A DNA stretch of 63,567 bases from a virus. The notes under the pieces were generated by a model. That model was not told the origin of the DNA, ran no database searches, and saw nothing but the letters and a program-made list of their open reading frames with translations. The DNA lies in the IMG/VR virus record IMGVR_UViG_3300030430_004778, positions 1-63,567 of that record; one strand, 5' to 3'. The translations under genes were made by a program, and so were the position numbers. Below, piece by piece: positions 45,657 to 53,873 of the stretch (within the stretch, counting starts at the first letter, position 1; each line of letters opens with the position of its first letter).

Positions 45657-46923
45657 AATTTTCTACATTTAATTCATCAAACCAATCTTGTAAGTTTTCG
45701 GCAACATCCTCATAACCTATAACTTCTTTTACAATATCTGCAAATTTTTTGTTTTGATTGGATAAAGTAAACTCATCGCATATCCAAGTTTTAAGTTTTT
45801 TAGCTTGTGATTTAAAACGACTGTAATCTTTATAGACTTCGCGAAGTTTCATTTTATAAGATCCTTGGCGCGGGTAAGCCCACATTGAATCTCTTTGTAT
45901 AACTCCGTCCCAGACAGCGCCTTCAAGTACAGAATCTACATCGCATTCTATACGAGCAAAGTGTGGTCTATTTTTTTGTTTACCTTTTTTATTTTTTATC
46001 GGTTTATACAAAAAGTCTAAATGACCTGACCAATCGGTGGCAATTACTGGTAGTCCACTATAAGCCGCCTCAAACAATGGTAATCCAAACCCCTCTCCAT
46101 GAGTTAAACTGATGAGAGCGTGAATAGATTTATTTAAATAAAGAGAATGCATTTCTTCATCGCTTAAATCCCCATGCAAAAGATAAACCTTACATTTTCT
46201 GCTTTTATATTTTTTTAGTAATTTTTCTAGCTCGTTTGTTATTAATTTTCTATCAATTGCATTTCCACCGGTAAGAAATGTCTTAACTACCAAACCAACG
46301 TCAGGATTATCGATAAACTCTTCAACAAACCAAGATATAGTCGCACCTATATTCTTTCTCGGACCCCATTGCGCAACAGTTAAAAAATTAAACTTAGTTG
46401 GCAAATCTAAGTTTAAATCTGGTAATTTATCGTATGTTTTAACAGGATAATGAACTATATCTATATCTTTATTGCAAGTTAAAGTCATTCTTTGTCCGGT
46501 TGCTCGATCAATTCCTTCATAAAAAGTATCAATGAATCCTTTTTTTGAGTGTTCTGATATGGTAATCACTTTATCCATTTCGTTGACTTTCTGCAACCAT
46601 AGGGGTGCCACTTTATTTGTTTCAATTCCGGCAGTTACTCCGATATTTATAGGAGCCATTTTCTGCCATTCGTTTGGAATAGTTACTTGAACAGATACGT
46701 CATATTGTCCTCTTTGTTCAGTGTAAATGGCTGTTTTTTTAATTAAGTCGTCTAGCCACTGGCGTTCTTCACTGTCTTCCCAAACCCATGCAGAATTACC
46801 CCAATTAACCGGAAATAGATATATATCAATTCCTTCTAATTCACGAAGACTTCGAAGAACAAATCGACAATGCTCGCCATATCCGGTTCTAGTGAGCGCC
46901 GGTCCTCTTACTAAGACTTTCAT
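45649..46923 (-). CDS. GT4-family glycosyltransferase, 424 aa
   Basis: The N-terminus VLVRGPALTRTGYGEHCRFV is the acceptor-domain glycine loop. GEGFGLPLFEAAYSGLPVIA is the GT4 donor-site motif, with two Glu at the EX7E positions. FLTVAQWGPRKNIG marks the nucleotide-binding part. A full-length GT-B enzyme. Start ATG 46923 has a near-perfect AAGGAGG 7 nt upstream within the end of the preceding GT gene, so it should be strongly translated. Acts with its neighbours in building a glycan; donor unknown. Confidence 0.85.
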   Translation of the reverse strand: MKVLVRGPALTRTGYGEHCRFVLRSLRELEGIDIYLFPVNWGNSAWVWEDSEERQWLDDLIKKTAIYTEQRGQYDVSVQVTIPNEWQKMAPINIGVTAGIETNKVAPLWLQKVNEMDKVITISEHSKKGFIDTFYEGIDRATGQRMTLTCNKDIDIVHYPVKTYDKLPDLNLDLPTKFNFLTVAQWGPRKNIGATISWFVEEFIDNPDVGLVVKTFLTGGNAIDRKLITNELEKLLKKYKSRKCKVYLLHGDLSDEEMHSLYLNKSIHALISLTHGEGFGLPLFEAAYSGLPVIATDWSGHLDFLYKPIKNKKGKQKNRPHFARIECDVDSVLEGAVWDGVIQRDSMWAYPRQGSYKMKLREVYKDYSRFKSQAKKLKTWICDEFTLSNQNKKFADIVKEVIGYEDVAENLQDWFDELNVENYE

Positions 46924-48194
46924 TAGGCGACCTCCTTAATTTGCCAACGTTTTGAATAATTTCTTGTGTCCCAAGATCCCTCTTCTTCATGAATTTTGAT
47001 CAGGGTATCAACCCAAGTTTTGTTAAAATTATCAAAATTATAATTTTTCATAACATGTTCACGACCAAGTTGTCCCATTAGTTTTCTCTCGTCTTGTGTC
47101 ATATTATAAATCTCTTCCATAGCACCTACAACCACTTCTTCGCTCAATCTATCTTCATAAATCCACGGAATTTGTTGAGATCCTATAATTGCTTTTGAGG
47201 TTGGATAAACTGGTATACCAAATTTTTTATCGCCATCTAAAACTTGTTCTTGTAACCCACCAGTCATGTTAACTATAATCGGCGTACCACAAGAAAGAGA
47301 CTCAAGCGTTGCTAGTCCAAAGCCTTCTGCGTCAGAAACATTTATTGTGCAATCTGCCATATTATACATTACAGATAACTGTTTTAAGTTGACTTTTTGT
47401 TGACTAAATAATACTTGACCGTCAGTAAGATTTAAATGCTCTATAATCGCCTGAAGATCTTGCCCATTTGGATCTTTTACCTCAGTGTGCATCACAAGAC
47501 TAGCTTTATCGTGACCAACTTTATCAAGAAATTTTTTAAACCAAAAAATTAAAGAGCCAGACTGTTTTCTTCTTGCGTTTCTATTATTCCAAAAGAAAAT
47601 AAATTTATCTGGATCATAAAAATCTCCAAACACAGATCTTTTATACTCATCTGTTAAATTTTCATTGTTTTCTAATGGTTTGAATATTTCATTGTTGACG
47701 GCATGAGGGATGTATTGTGATTTTACCTCGGGGGCAACAGTTTTCACAATGTCATCTGTTACTTTTGAGATGGTAGCAATGAAATCATTTGATTCATAAA
47801 ATGTTTTATTGTAAGTGGGGTAAGGATAATTATCCCAAACGTGATAGTAGACCATAGGCATAAGAGGGCGAATTTCATTTTCCATTTCCCACAGCCATCC
47901 CCAGAAGCGAGGATCAGTCATAAACCACATAATATCTGGTTTCTCTTGACGAATCAAAGACCTCACTTGATCTTTGGAGCCATACCCATCAACAGGAAAC
48001 ATAATCCAATCTTCGCCATATTGATCTGTTTTAATTGGATCATATTTGGGGTGTTTGATAGCTCCACCGAATGAGCGGATTTGAAACTTACCAGTTTTTA
48101 GAAGTGCTTCACATACATATCTCGTTTGAGTTCCAACTCCAGAGGGTGAAAGAGGCATGTCACTAAGAGTGAAAACCTTAATTTTTTTATCCAT
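46923..48194 (-). CDS. GT4-family glycosyltransferase, 423 aa
   Basis: FTLSDMPLSPSGVGTQTRYV is the N-terminal Gly-rich acceptor loop. SDAEGFGLATLESLSCGTPI is the GT4 EX7E donor motif, and KFIFFWNNRNARRKQSG is the nucleotide-binding loop. Full-length GT-B. It is the first gene of the glycan/phosphonate operon in transcription order, with GAGG 5 nt before ATG and an 8-nt gap to the nuclease gene. It is followed with a 1-nt overlap by another GT4. Phage GT4 enzymes glycosylate DNA, virion proteins or host surface glycans; here the phosphonate genes suggest a glycan decoration. Confidence 0.85.
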   Translation of the reverse strand: MDKKIKVFTLSDMPLSPSGVGTQTRYVCEALLKTGKFQIRSFGGAIKHPKYDPIKTDQYGEDWIMFPVDGYGSKDQVRSLIRQEKPDIMWFMTDPRFWGWLWEMENEIRPLMPMVYYHVWDNYPYPTYNKTFYESNDFIATISKVTDDIVKTVAPEVKSQYIPHAVNNEIFKPLENNENLTDEYKRSVFGDFYDPDKFIFFWNNRNARRKQSGSLIFWFKKFLDKVGHDKASLVMHTEVKDPNGQDLQAIIEHLNLTDGQVLFSQQKVNLKQLSVMYNMADCTINVSDAEGFGLATLESLSCGTPIIVNMTGGLQEQVLDGDKKFGIPVYPTSKAIIGSQQIPWIYEDRLSEEVVVGAMEEIYNMTQDERKLMGQLGREHVMKNYNFDNFNKTWVDTLIKIHEEEGSWDTRNYSKRWQIKEVA

Positions 48195-48201
48195 TTAAAC
48201 C

Positions 48202-49008
48202 TCACGAACAGTGCTTTGTTTTATAATATTCGCACACGCCATATTTACCGTAGCAAGAAAGTCTGTTTTTGACGTGATTGCATTTATTGATATTATACAC
48301 GGCTTTATTTAATAGTTTAAGGGCGTTGCCTATTTTCTTTTCACCGTTAGAAACTTTAAATATCTCTACATTATTTTTATTTGCCGTTCTCTTGAGTAAA
48401 GCAAAATGAGTAGTTACATCTTTATAACTTCTATTATGTTTTTTAGACCAAAAGTGTTTGTATAGACTTAACTGATAGGTTATCATTTTATCAGTTTTTT
48501 TCCGACTATCCCAACCCCAGGAGCAAGTTTTCCAATCAATTATGTGATATTTTTTAGTATCTGGTGTGTAAATCACAAGATCAACAAAACCTTTAAAATT
48601 TTTGTCTGTTTTTTCATTATCAATACTTTCGTAAAGCTGTTCTTCTACTGAAATCATCTCAAACTTACCAAAATATTTTTTTAAAGCAGGTAAAATAAAT
48701 TGAATTATGTGCTTTCCTTGAGCACGCATAGAATTTAAAAGATCTGCGGAAAACTCAATATTATCACTAGAATTTTTTATTTTTTGCAAATTTTGCAAAA
48801 ACTCTTTTTCAAAAAGTTGTTCGAGATTTTTAGACTTTTTATTTTCATCATAGTCTTGTACTATGACTTCACAAACTGTATGGAGAGCCGAACCAAAGGC
48901 AGTGTGTTCATTGCCTTTAAACTGTTTAATTTTATCAATGTAGTTTAATTTATGCTTCCAAGCACAAGTGGTCCACTCTTTAAGTTCTGAGTAGGATATG
49001 TGAGACAT
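48202..49008 (-). CDS. PD-(D/E)XK nuclease, Cas4/RecB-like, with C-terminal cysteines
   Basis: 268 aa. SYSELKEWTTCAWKHKLNYI is the usual start of RecB/Cas4 nucleases. HTAFGSALHTVCEVIV carries the motif-I His. FVDLVIYTP and YHIIDWKTCSWG hold the D-(x)n-DxK catalytic core, followed by ITYQLSLYKHFW with the conserved Gln/Tyr. Four cysteines in the C-terminal 35 residues (C-N-H-V... to the final CS), together with the early Cys, resemble the Fe-S cluster of Cas4/AddB. Likely a recombination or DNA-processing exonuclease. ATG directly follows the stop of the 132-aa gene, which supplies GAGG. Confidence 0.83.
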   Translation of the reverse strand: MSHISYSELKEWTTCAWKHKLNYIDKIKQFKGNEHTAFGSALHTVCEVIVQDYDENKKSKNLEQLFEKEFLQNLQKIKNSSDNIEFSADLLNSMRAQGKHIIQFILPALKKYFGKFEMISVEEQLYESIDNEKTDKNFKGFVDLVIYTPDTKKYHIIDWKTCSWGWDSRKKTDKMITYQLSLYKHFWSKKHNRSYKDVTTHFALLKRTANKNNVEIFKVSNGEKKIGNALKLLNKAVYNINKCNHVKNRLSCYGKYGVCEYYKTKHCS

Positions 49009-49407
49009 TTATTCCTCTGTTTTTTTCTTTCTGGTTGCCCTTTTTCTTTTTGGTTTTGTTTTCGGCATCTTTTTTAAACCATTGGGCAACGAAGCTTCTT
49101 TTTTTTGCTCCTTTATAGGAGACTCAGCTTCAATTTTTGTTTTATCTATTTTAACATTATCTTTTAAAATGTCAAGATCTATATTTTTCTTCGCAAAAAC
49201 CCAAGTACCGCTGAATTTATCAATATTATTTAAAACATTGGATGGTGAAGATAATATTTCACCTATGTTTACATTTGGGTGATTTTTGTTAATCCACTCG
49301 ATTGCATTACTATTTGTAAATAACATAGTGCTGCCTCTTTTTCCTCTAAATTTAAGTTTAACTTTTAAAACCACTTTATCATCCTTATCTTCTAAAATAA
49401 TGTTCAT
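49009..49407 (-). CDS. Basic-tailed small protein, 132 aa
   Basis: Not recognised. The N-terminal about 80 residues look like a small alpha/beta domain (KVKLKFRGKRGSTMLF, then NAIEWINKNHPNVNIG). The tail is very Lys/Arg-rich (KTKPKRKRATRKKKTEE), suggesting nucleic-acid contact. AAGGAG 5 nt before ATG; its start overlaps the metallopeptidase-like gene (ATGA), and its stop abuts the nuclease start. Possibly a partner of the nuclease, by position only. Confidence 0.6.
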   Translation of the reverse strand: MNIILEDKDDKVVLKVKLKFRGKRGSTMLFTNSNAIEWINKNHPNVNIGEILSSPSNVLNNIDKFSGTWVFAKKNIDLDILKDNVKIDKTKIEAESPIKEQKKEASLPNGLKKMPKTKPKRKRATRKKKTEE

Positions 49408-50084
49408 GTTTTCTCCTTAAAATCAAAAAGTGAATCTATTTTTTGGTAAAGAACCGGACTAATTTCTTTTAATTTTCCTCTACTTTTCAGTAAATAGTTT
49501 TCAAAACCATTCGCCCAATACTCTCTCAAAGCAGTAATAGCGTAAGGAGAATAAAACAATTCAGCAGACATCCCTCTTAATTTATCGTAACCGATATTAC
49601 GATATAAATGTTGATCAAAATCGTAATCATAATCTGGATTATCATAATCATCGATGTCGTATTTATCATCATCCAAAAGATAATATAAATATTTTCTTTT
49701 AGCTAAAAACTCACGCTCTAAACGACCGTCACCATATATTTCATCTTCATTTTTTTCTTCAATAGCGTGAGCCAGTTCGTGAAGTATATCATCTAATAAA
49801 TCTGCTTCATTATCTTGTTCTGGTGATAAATATATTGCACCATCTTTGAACATAGCATTGTACTCACGACCATCTTTAAAAAATTCTTTCACATAGCCTA
49901 CAAAAAATCCATCAACATTGTCAAAGAAATGTTCTGGTGTGAGTGTTTCAATTTTGTTTTTTATAAAATCTAAATTAATTTTATTTTCAAATTGTTGTAA
50001 AAAAATAAAAGGTTTTCCGTAAATGTTATACTGTTTTAATTTTTTTTTAGATTTATTCATACCTTCAATTATATATTCTTTCAC
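49404..50084 (-). CDS. HExxH zinc metallopeptidase-like protein, 226 aa
   Basis: LLDDILHELAHAIEEKNEDE contains HELAH, the zinc-binding HExxH. A downstream AITALREYWANGFENYLL places a Glu where gluzincins bind zinc, similar to anthrax-lethal-factor-like peptidases. Between them is a very acidic, Asp/Tyr-rich segment (DKYDIDDYDNPDYDYDFDQH). No signal peptide, so cytoplasmic or virion-packaged. GTG start at 50084 overlaps the upstream stop (GTGA). Substrate unknown; could process phage structural or host proteins. Confidence 0.7.
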   Translation of the reverse strand: MKEYIIEGMNKSKKKLKQYNIYGKPFIFLQQFENKINLDFIKNKIETLTPEHFFDNVDGFFVGYVKEFFKDGREYNAMFKDGAIYLSPEQDNEADLLDDILHELAHAIEEKNEDEIYGDGRLEREFLAKRKYLYYLLDDDKYDIDDYDNPDYDYDFDQHLYRNIGYDKLRGMSAELFYSPYAITALREYWANGFENYLLKSRGKLKEISPVLYQKIDSLFDFKEKT

Positions 50085-50329
50085 TTCGGTATCTCTGCTC
50101 TATCTACGTCAGCTAAAGCTTGGCGATATCCTCGAATAAAATTCTCTTCAGCTAATGGCATAAGAAATTCTGGAAATTCCTGCGCCATTACTTGAATGAT
50201 CATTTCAACATTAACTTGGTCATTTTCAGGCTGAAGCTTGTCTCCAACATAATTTACAAGCCAAGATTTCATTTCATTTTCAGGCTCTACTGGCTTGAGT
50301 AGATCTGGGTTTTCGTCTTCTACCGACAT
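50081..50329 (-). CDS. Small acidic protein, 82 aa
   Basis: Not recognised. Acidic and helical (MKSWLVNYVGDKLQPENDQV, then FPEFLMPLAEENFIRGYRQA). AAGGAG lies 5 nt before ATG 50329, a strong RBS. It ends overlapping the GTG of the metallopeptidase-like gene. A 42-nt gap separates it from phoH. Confidence 0.6.
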   Translation of the reverse strand: MSVEDENPDLLKPVEPENEMKSWLVNYVGDKLQPENDQVNVEMIIQVMAQEFPEFLMPLAEENFIRGYRQALADVDRAEIPK

Positions 50330-50371
50330 AAGCTCTCCTTTTTATTAAATATATCAGATATTTTAGATAGT

Positions 50372-51685
50372 TTAAAGTATTTTAGACGCTATTGTTGCAA
50401 CTTTAGAACGTTCACCCTTTCTAAGCGTTACATGCCCAGAAATTTCAAAAGTTTTAAATTTTTCAACCGCGTGGGTAAGCCCATTAGAGGTTTCGTCTAA
50501 ATAAACATTATCAATTTGCTCTATATCACCAGTTAAAACAATTTTTGTACCTTCACCAACTCTAGTCAAAATAGTTTTAAGCTCATGGGCAGTTAAATTT
50601 TGTGCTTCATCTATGATGATAAAAGCATTAGCTATCGATCTACCTCTTATATAAGTTAGTGCTTCTACCTCTATCTTACCTCTATCCATATAAGTTTCTA
50701 ACGTTGCTTTATCATTAGCCATTAGGTACTCTAGATTATCTCTAATTGGAGCGACCCAGGGAGACATTTTTTCTTCCATTGTTCCCGGCAAAAATCCAAT
50801 GTCTCTACCCATGGGTTGTATTGGTCTAGAGACTACGAGACGACTATATGTTTCTTTTTCTACGACTTGGCTAAGACCGGCTGCGATTGCCATTAAGGTT
50901 TTGCCGCAACCAGCCTTGCCCACTAACGTAACAACATTTATTTTTTTATCTTCCAATAAATCCATAGCAAATATCTGCTCTTTATTTCTAGATTTCAAAC
51001 CCCAAAGTCTTTTTTTATTGCCGGGATTGAGCAACTTCAGGGGTTTCTCATAAGATTCAAACTTTCCTAGAGCAGTCTTTTTTTCATTTTGATTTGATAT
51101 CAACATTAAAAATTGATTTGGATTTAACTCTAACTCTTCTTCTTCAATATAAACTTCTTCTCCATTATAAAACCTGTCCAAAACAGGTTCATCAACTAAA
51201 TGTTCGACAAAGCCAGTGTATATATTATCTGTATCTTTTATAACTTGATCTGAATTGTAATCCTCAGTCGGAAGACCCAAAGAATCGCATTTAACACGCA
51301 TGTTAATGTCTCGTGTGACCACGATTACTTTTCTTTTTGGGTTTTCATTTTTTTGGTTTAACGCAACGCTAATGATCTCATTGTCAGGAACAGATAAATC
51401 TAAATCATCTGGTACACCTTGTTTTTTAACCATCTTCACGCATATTAGACCCTTCCCTTTGTCAATTCTAACACCTTTGGACAAACTACCTTTTTCACGA
51501 AGCGCATCTAGATCACGAATGATCATTCTTGCATTTGTTCCTGCGCCATCTTGTCTTTTTTTATTGTTGTCTATTTCTTCAAGAACTTTTAAGGGAAGAA
51601 CAATATCGTTATTACCATAAGATCGAATACAATTTGCATCTGTTAAGCAGACACTTGTATCAAGAATATAAATTTTTTTAGCCAT
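50372..51685 (-). CDS. phoH: PIN-PhoH ATPase (PhoH2-like)
   Basis: 437 aa. Residues 1-about 150 are a PIN domain (IYILDTSVCLTD with D9; VVTRDINMRVKC with D125). Residues about 230-437 are a PhoH ATPase: Walker A GKAGCGKT at 256-263, RPIQPMGRDIGFLPGTMEEK, Walker B FIIIDEAQN, and VLTGDIEQID. PIN fused to PhoH gives an RNA-unwinding and cleaving enzyme in characterised PhoH2 proteins. phoH genes are widespread in marine phages. The RBS is weak (GTGAG), and inverted TTAACTCA repeats lie just upstream. Confidence 0.92.
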   Translation of the reverse strand: MAKKIYILDTSVCLTDANCIRSYGNNDIVLPLKVLEEIDNNKKRQDGAGTNARMIIRDLDALREKGSLSKGVRIDKGKGLICVKMVKKQGVPDDLDLSVPDNEIISVALNQKNENPKRKVIVVTRDINMRVKCDSLGLPTEDYNSDQVIKDTDNIYTGFVEHLVDEPVLDRFYNGEEVYIEEEELELNPNQFLMLISNQNEKKTALGKFESYEKPLKLLNPGNKKRLWGLKSRNKEQIFAMDLLEDKKINVVTLVGKAGCGKTLMAIAAGLSQVVEKETYSRLVVSRPIQPMGRDIGFLPGTMEEKMSPWVAPIRDNLEYLMANDKATLETYMDRGKIEVEALTYIRGRSIANAFIIIDEAQNLTAHELKTILTRVGEGTKIVLTGDIEQIDNVYLDETSNGLTHAVEKFKTFEISGHVTLRKGERSKVATIASKIL

Positions 51686-51686
51686 G

Positions 51687-51743
51687 TTAACTCACTTTGT
51701 TAAACACTTGATCTTTCTCGCTAAAGCACTCATTTTGAGTTAA
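51687..51743. promoter_or_regulatory. Inverted TTAACTCA repeats upstream of phoH
   Basis: TTAACTCA at 51687-51694 and its exact inverse TGAGTTAA at 51736-51743, with a nested ACTCA-TTT-TGAGT palindrome at 51728-51740. They flank the leader of phoH in the only divergent gene junction of the window. Operator-like arrangement; no protein can be assigned. Confidence 0.3.
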
Positions 51744-51765
51744 TTTAGTACAAAGAAGCAATCAT

Positions 51766-51773
51766 TATAAATA
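51766..51773 (+). promoter_or_regulatory. T4-type late promoter (TATAAATA), plus strand
   Basis: Exact match to the T4 late -10 element, about 100 nt upstream of the only plus-strand gene, in an intergenic region. A gp55-like sigma factor encoded at 36032-36730 would be expected to read it. Confidence 0.5.
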
Positions 51774-51819
51774 GTCTTTTTGTTTATAAAAAAGGAAAAA
51801 GCAACACGGCATACTTATT

Positions 51820-51827
51820 TATTTATA
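51820..51827 (-). promoter_or_regulatory. T4-type late promoter (TATAAATA), minus strand
   Basis: Exact TATAAATA on the minus strand about 135 nt upstream of phoH. It faces the plus-strand element at 51766-51773, so the two transcripts would overlap at their 5' ends. Confidence 0.35.
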
Positions 51828-51865
51828 TGGGAGTAAAAATCTCAGAGACATCGGAGGATAAAAAA

Positions 51866-52624
51866 ATGAGTAGGGTTATGGTTGGTACCCTCGCATTCGT
51901 TATGCTGTTTACTTTCTCTTGCGGCACAATGAATTCAAGTGTAAAAAATGATTTTCCAAGAGAAGGATTTGCGTTTATTAGCAAAACAGTTCAGTTGAAA
52001 AGATGCTTTGGTAAAGACAATTGTGCCACAATGGATTTACGATCTTCAGGATCTGGTTACGTTGTTAGACTATCCGACAAAGGCGCCTATATAGTTACCG
52101 CCGCACACGTTTGTGATGGTGAAAGAGGTTTATTAGAATCGGTTGAACAAACTATTCATATGAGAGTTTCAACATTATCATTAAAAAAATATGATGCGAT
52201 TGTTCTAAAAAAAGATCAGTCAATTGACGCTTGTTTGCTTTTTGCCGAGGGTTTAACTGAAGGGGTAGAGGTTATACCTTTAGCAGAAAAGCCTCCAAAA
52301 AGAGGTGAAAAAGTCTACAATATAGCGGCTCCTTTGGGCATGTTTGATTATGATATGGTTCCAGTCTTCGAAGGTAGGTATGCTGGTGAGGAAAGTGGGC
52401 AAGACGTCTATTCTTTAGCTGCTACTTTTGGATCTTCTGGATCTATGATATTAAATTCTAAAGGTGAGTTAGTAGGAATGGTTCACTCTGTTTTGGTAAA
52501 GTTTAGAAATATTGCTATTTCTTCACCTTATGAAAAATTAATGAATTTTATTAGAGGCGGTCTTTCCGAAGTAATATTAGCTGAATGGGCTTGTGTTGCA
52601 CCGAGTAAGTGTCTTAAATATTAA
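51866..52624 (+). CDS. Trypsin-like serine peptidase lipoprotein (only plus-strand gene)
   Basis: 252 aa from ATG 51866, chosen over ATG 51827 because GGAGG lies 8 nt upstream and the start then gives a clean signal peptide. Residues 1-19 (VGTLAFVMLFTFSC) are a lipoprotein signal with Cys19. A PA-clan protease follows: H81 in TAAHVC, D121 in IDACLL, and S191 in TFGSSGSMI, with GELVGMVHSV as the last strand. Predicted periplasmic and membrane-anchored. Could alter the host envelope or exclude other phages; inference. It converges with the next minus gene, the two TAA stops sharing TTAA. Confidence 0.82.
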   Translation: MSRVMVGTLAFVMLFTFSCGTMNSSVKNDFPREGFAFISKTVQLKRCFGKDNCATMDLRSSGSGYVVRLSDKGAYIVTAAHVCDGERGLLESVEQTIHMRVSTLSLKKYDAIVLKKDQSIDACLLFAEGLTEGVEVIPLAEKPPKRGEKVYNIAAPLGMFDYDMVPVFEGRYAGEESGQDVYSLAATFGSSGSMILNSKGELVGMVHSVLVKFRNIAISSPYEKLMNFIRGGLSEVILAEWACVAPSKCLKY

Positions 52625-53007
52625 TATCGATAAGTCGGTCTTTTTCTGCTCCAAATAGTCAGACCTAGTTTGTTCTTAACCCAGATTAGGTCTGTATATA
52701 AATTCATATAATCTGTATAATTTTCTTCATCTGTGTGTGCTTGCATAAAAGTGAATTCATCCATTTGAAAAAATGTATCTAAATAGAAATTAACTTTATT
52801 ATCAATTTGTTGTCTATTGTTAGCTATTGATGTTCTTGTATCTGGTAGAGTGAATTCATAGTTATTTCTGTCGTGTGTAACTGTTATTAGCAGTCTACCT
52901 GTTACTAGTTGAACCTTTAAACTTATGTGGTCAATATTAGTAACATACCAGTGCTCTTGCTCATATGAACGAATTGAATTTCTTTTTTTTCCATATTTAG
53001 ATGCCAT
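52621..53007 (-). CDS. Hypothetical protein, 128 aa
   Basis: Not recognised. Begins MASKYGKKRNSIRSYEQEHW; the middle is alternating beta (ISLKVQLVTGRLLITVTHD) then helix. Aromatic-rich, with no catalytic motif. It overlaps the preceding gene's stop (TAATG) and ends tail-to-tail with the plus-strand protease gene, overlapping 4 nt. Confidence 0.6.
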   Translation of the reverse strand: MASKYGKKRNSIRSYEQEHWYVTNIDHISLKVQLVTGRLLITVTHDRNNYEFTLPDTRTSIANNRQQIDNKVNFYLDTFFQMDEFTFMQAHTDEENYTDYMNLYTDLIWVKNKLGLTIWSRKRPTYRY

Positions 53008-53213
53008 TAATCTACTGCCGATATCAAACTTGCTTTAACAAACTCAACTTTTTTATTTTTATTTTTCGGATCTTGTAAAGTTAGATATTGTTCTGAATTC
53101 CAACGGAGATATTGAATATCTTCTAACAACCAAACTTTATTTTTATAGTAAACTGGGGAGCCAATGTAAGCTCTTTTTCCATTCCCATCTAAAGTAAATC
53201 TTGTTGTAGACAT
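53007..53213 (-). CDS. Small beta-rich protein, 68 aa
   Basis: Not recognised. MSTTRFTLDGNGKRAYIGSP, then VYYKNKVWLLEDIQYLRW suggests a small SH3-like or OB-like barrel. A longer frame reaches 53273, but ATG 53213 is preferred: AGGGG lies 8-10 nt upstream and the longer form would overlap the previous gene by 47 nt. Its RBS is inside a perfect hairpin (53219-53237). Confidence 0.6.
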   Translation of the reverse strand: MSTTRFTLDGNGKRAYIGSPVYYKNKVWLLEDIQYLRWNSEQYLTLQDPKNKNKKVEFVKASLISAVD

Positions 53214-53218
53214 TTTAA

Positions 53219-53237
53219 AAACCCCTTTAAGGGGTTT
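53219..53237 (-). promoter_or_regulatory. RBS-embedding hairpin before the 68-aa gene
   Basis: Minus strand AAACCCC-TTAAA-GGGGTTT, extendable to a 9-bp stem. The 3' arm holds the Shine-Dalgarno and is followed by TTAAAATG. The hairpin also contains the TAA of the upstream gene. It could mask the RBS or act as a terminator-like element. Confidence 0.5.
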
Positions 53238-53457
53238 CTGACCCCTCTTCTCTTCGATGTATTGCAAAATCATCTAATGCATCAGCACAATCTAATGCCT
53301 CTGCTAATATTGTAGTCCATTTATCAACTTCTTTTAAGATATCGGTATGTTCTCCAACCATGACAGTTTTGGTAAATAACATATCTAACATTGCTCTTGC
53401 TTCTTCTGCTTGGGCTTCATATTTTAATTTGGCTGCATTAAATAATTTATTATTCAT
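53227..53457 (-). CDS. Small helical protein, 76 aa
   Basis: Not recognised. Helical and acidic: MNNKLFNAAKLKYEAQAEEA, then VDKWTTILAEALDCADALDD. Start overlaps the HTH gene by 4 nt. Stop lies within the hairpin that holds the next gene's RBS, so translation through it could open that RBS. Confidence 0.6.
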   Translation of the reverse strand: MNNKLFNAAKLKYEAQAEEARAMLDMLFTKTVMVGEHTDILKEVDKWTTILAEALDCADALDDFAIHRREEGSETP

Positions 53458-53831
53458 AAAACCTCTTTTTCTTCTTCTTCAAAAAATGAAATTGTATTGT
53501 ATTTTTTAATATAGCGATTAAATTCCATATAGTCAACCCCTAAAAATCTTGCGGCTTCTTTTTTTGTTCTTGCAATACTTAAAGCTGTTTTTAGTAATGC
53601 ATCTGTTACTGCATGTCTGGTTAGTCTCCAGATAGGTATACCATAGAATTTACCACAAAGATACCTGGTAGATAATTCTAATTTAACAGCTATTAAATCT
53701 TCTAAAGATATATTATTAATATTATTTAAAGTATTATCAGTAATTTTCTTTTCAGATTTTAGTTTGTTTATTATACTATATTTTGAATATTTTGTAACAG
53801 TATTTTTCTTTTTTTTATTTTTCCATGACAT
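53454..53831 (-). CDS. Fis-like helix-turn-helix protein, 125 aa
   Basis: The C-terminal segment ALSIARTKKEAARFLGVDYM, then EFNRYIKKY is a Fis/HTH_8-type helix-turn-helix (A-x-x-LG-V pattern at the turn). The N-terminus is very Lys-rich (KNKKKKNTVTKYSKY), adding nucleic-acid affinity. A second helical segment contains YGIPIWRLTRHAVTDALLKT. Likely a DNA-binding regulator; target unknown. Confidence 0.7.
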   Translation of the reverse strand: MSWKNKKKKNTVTKYSKYSIINKLKSEKKITDNTLNNINNISLEDLIAVKLELSTRYLCGKFYGIPIWRLTRHAVTDALLKTALSIARTKKEAARFLGVDYMEFNRYIKKYNTISFFEEEEKEVL

Positions 53832-53873
53832 ATATTAAATAATAATAGAAATAATGATATAGTTTAATTAATA

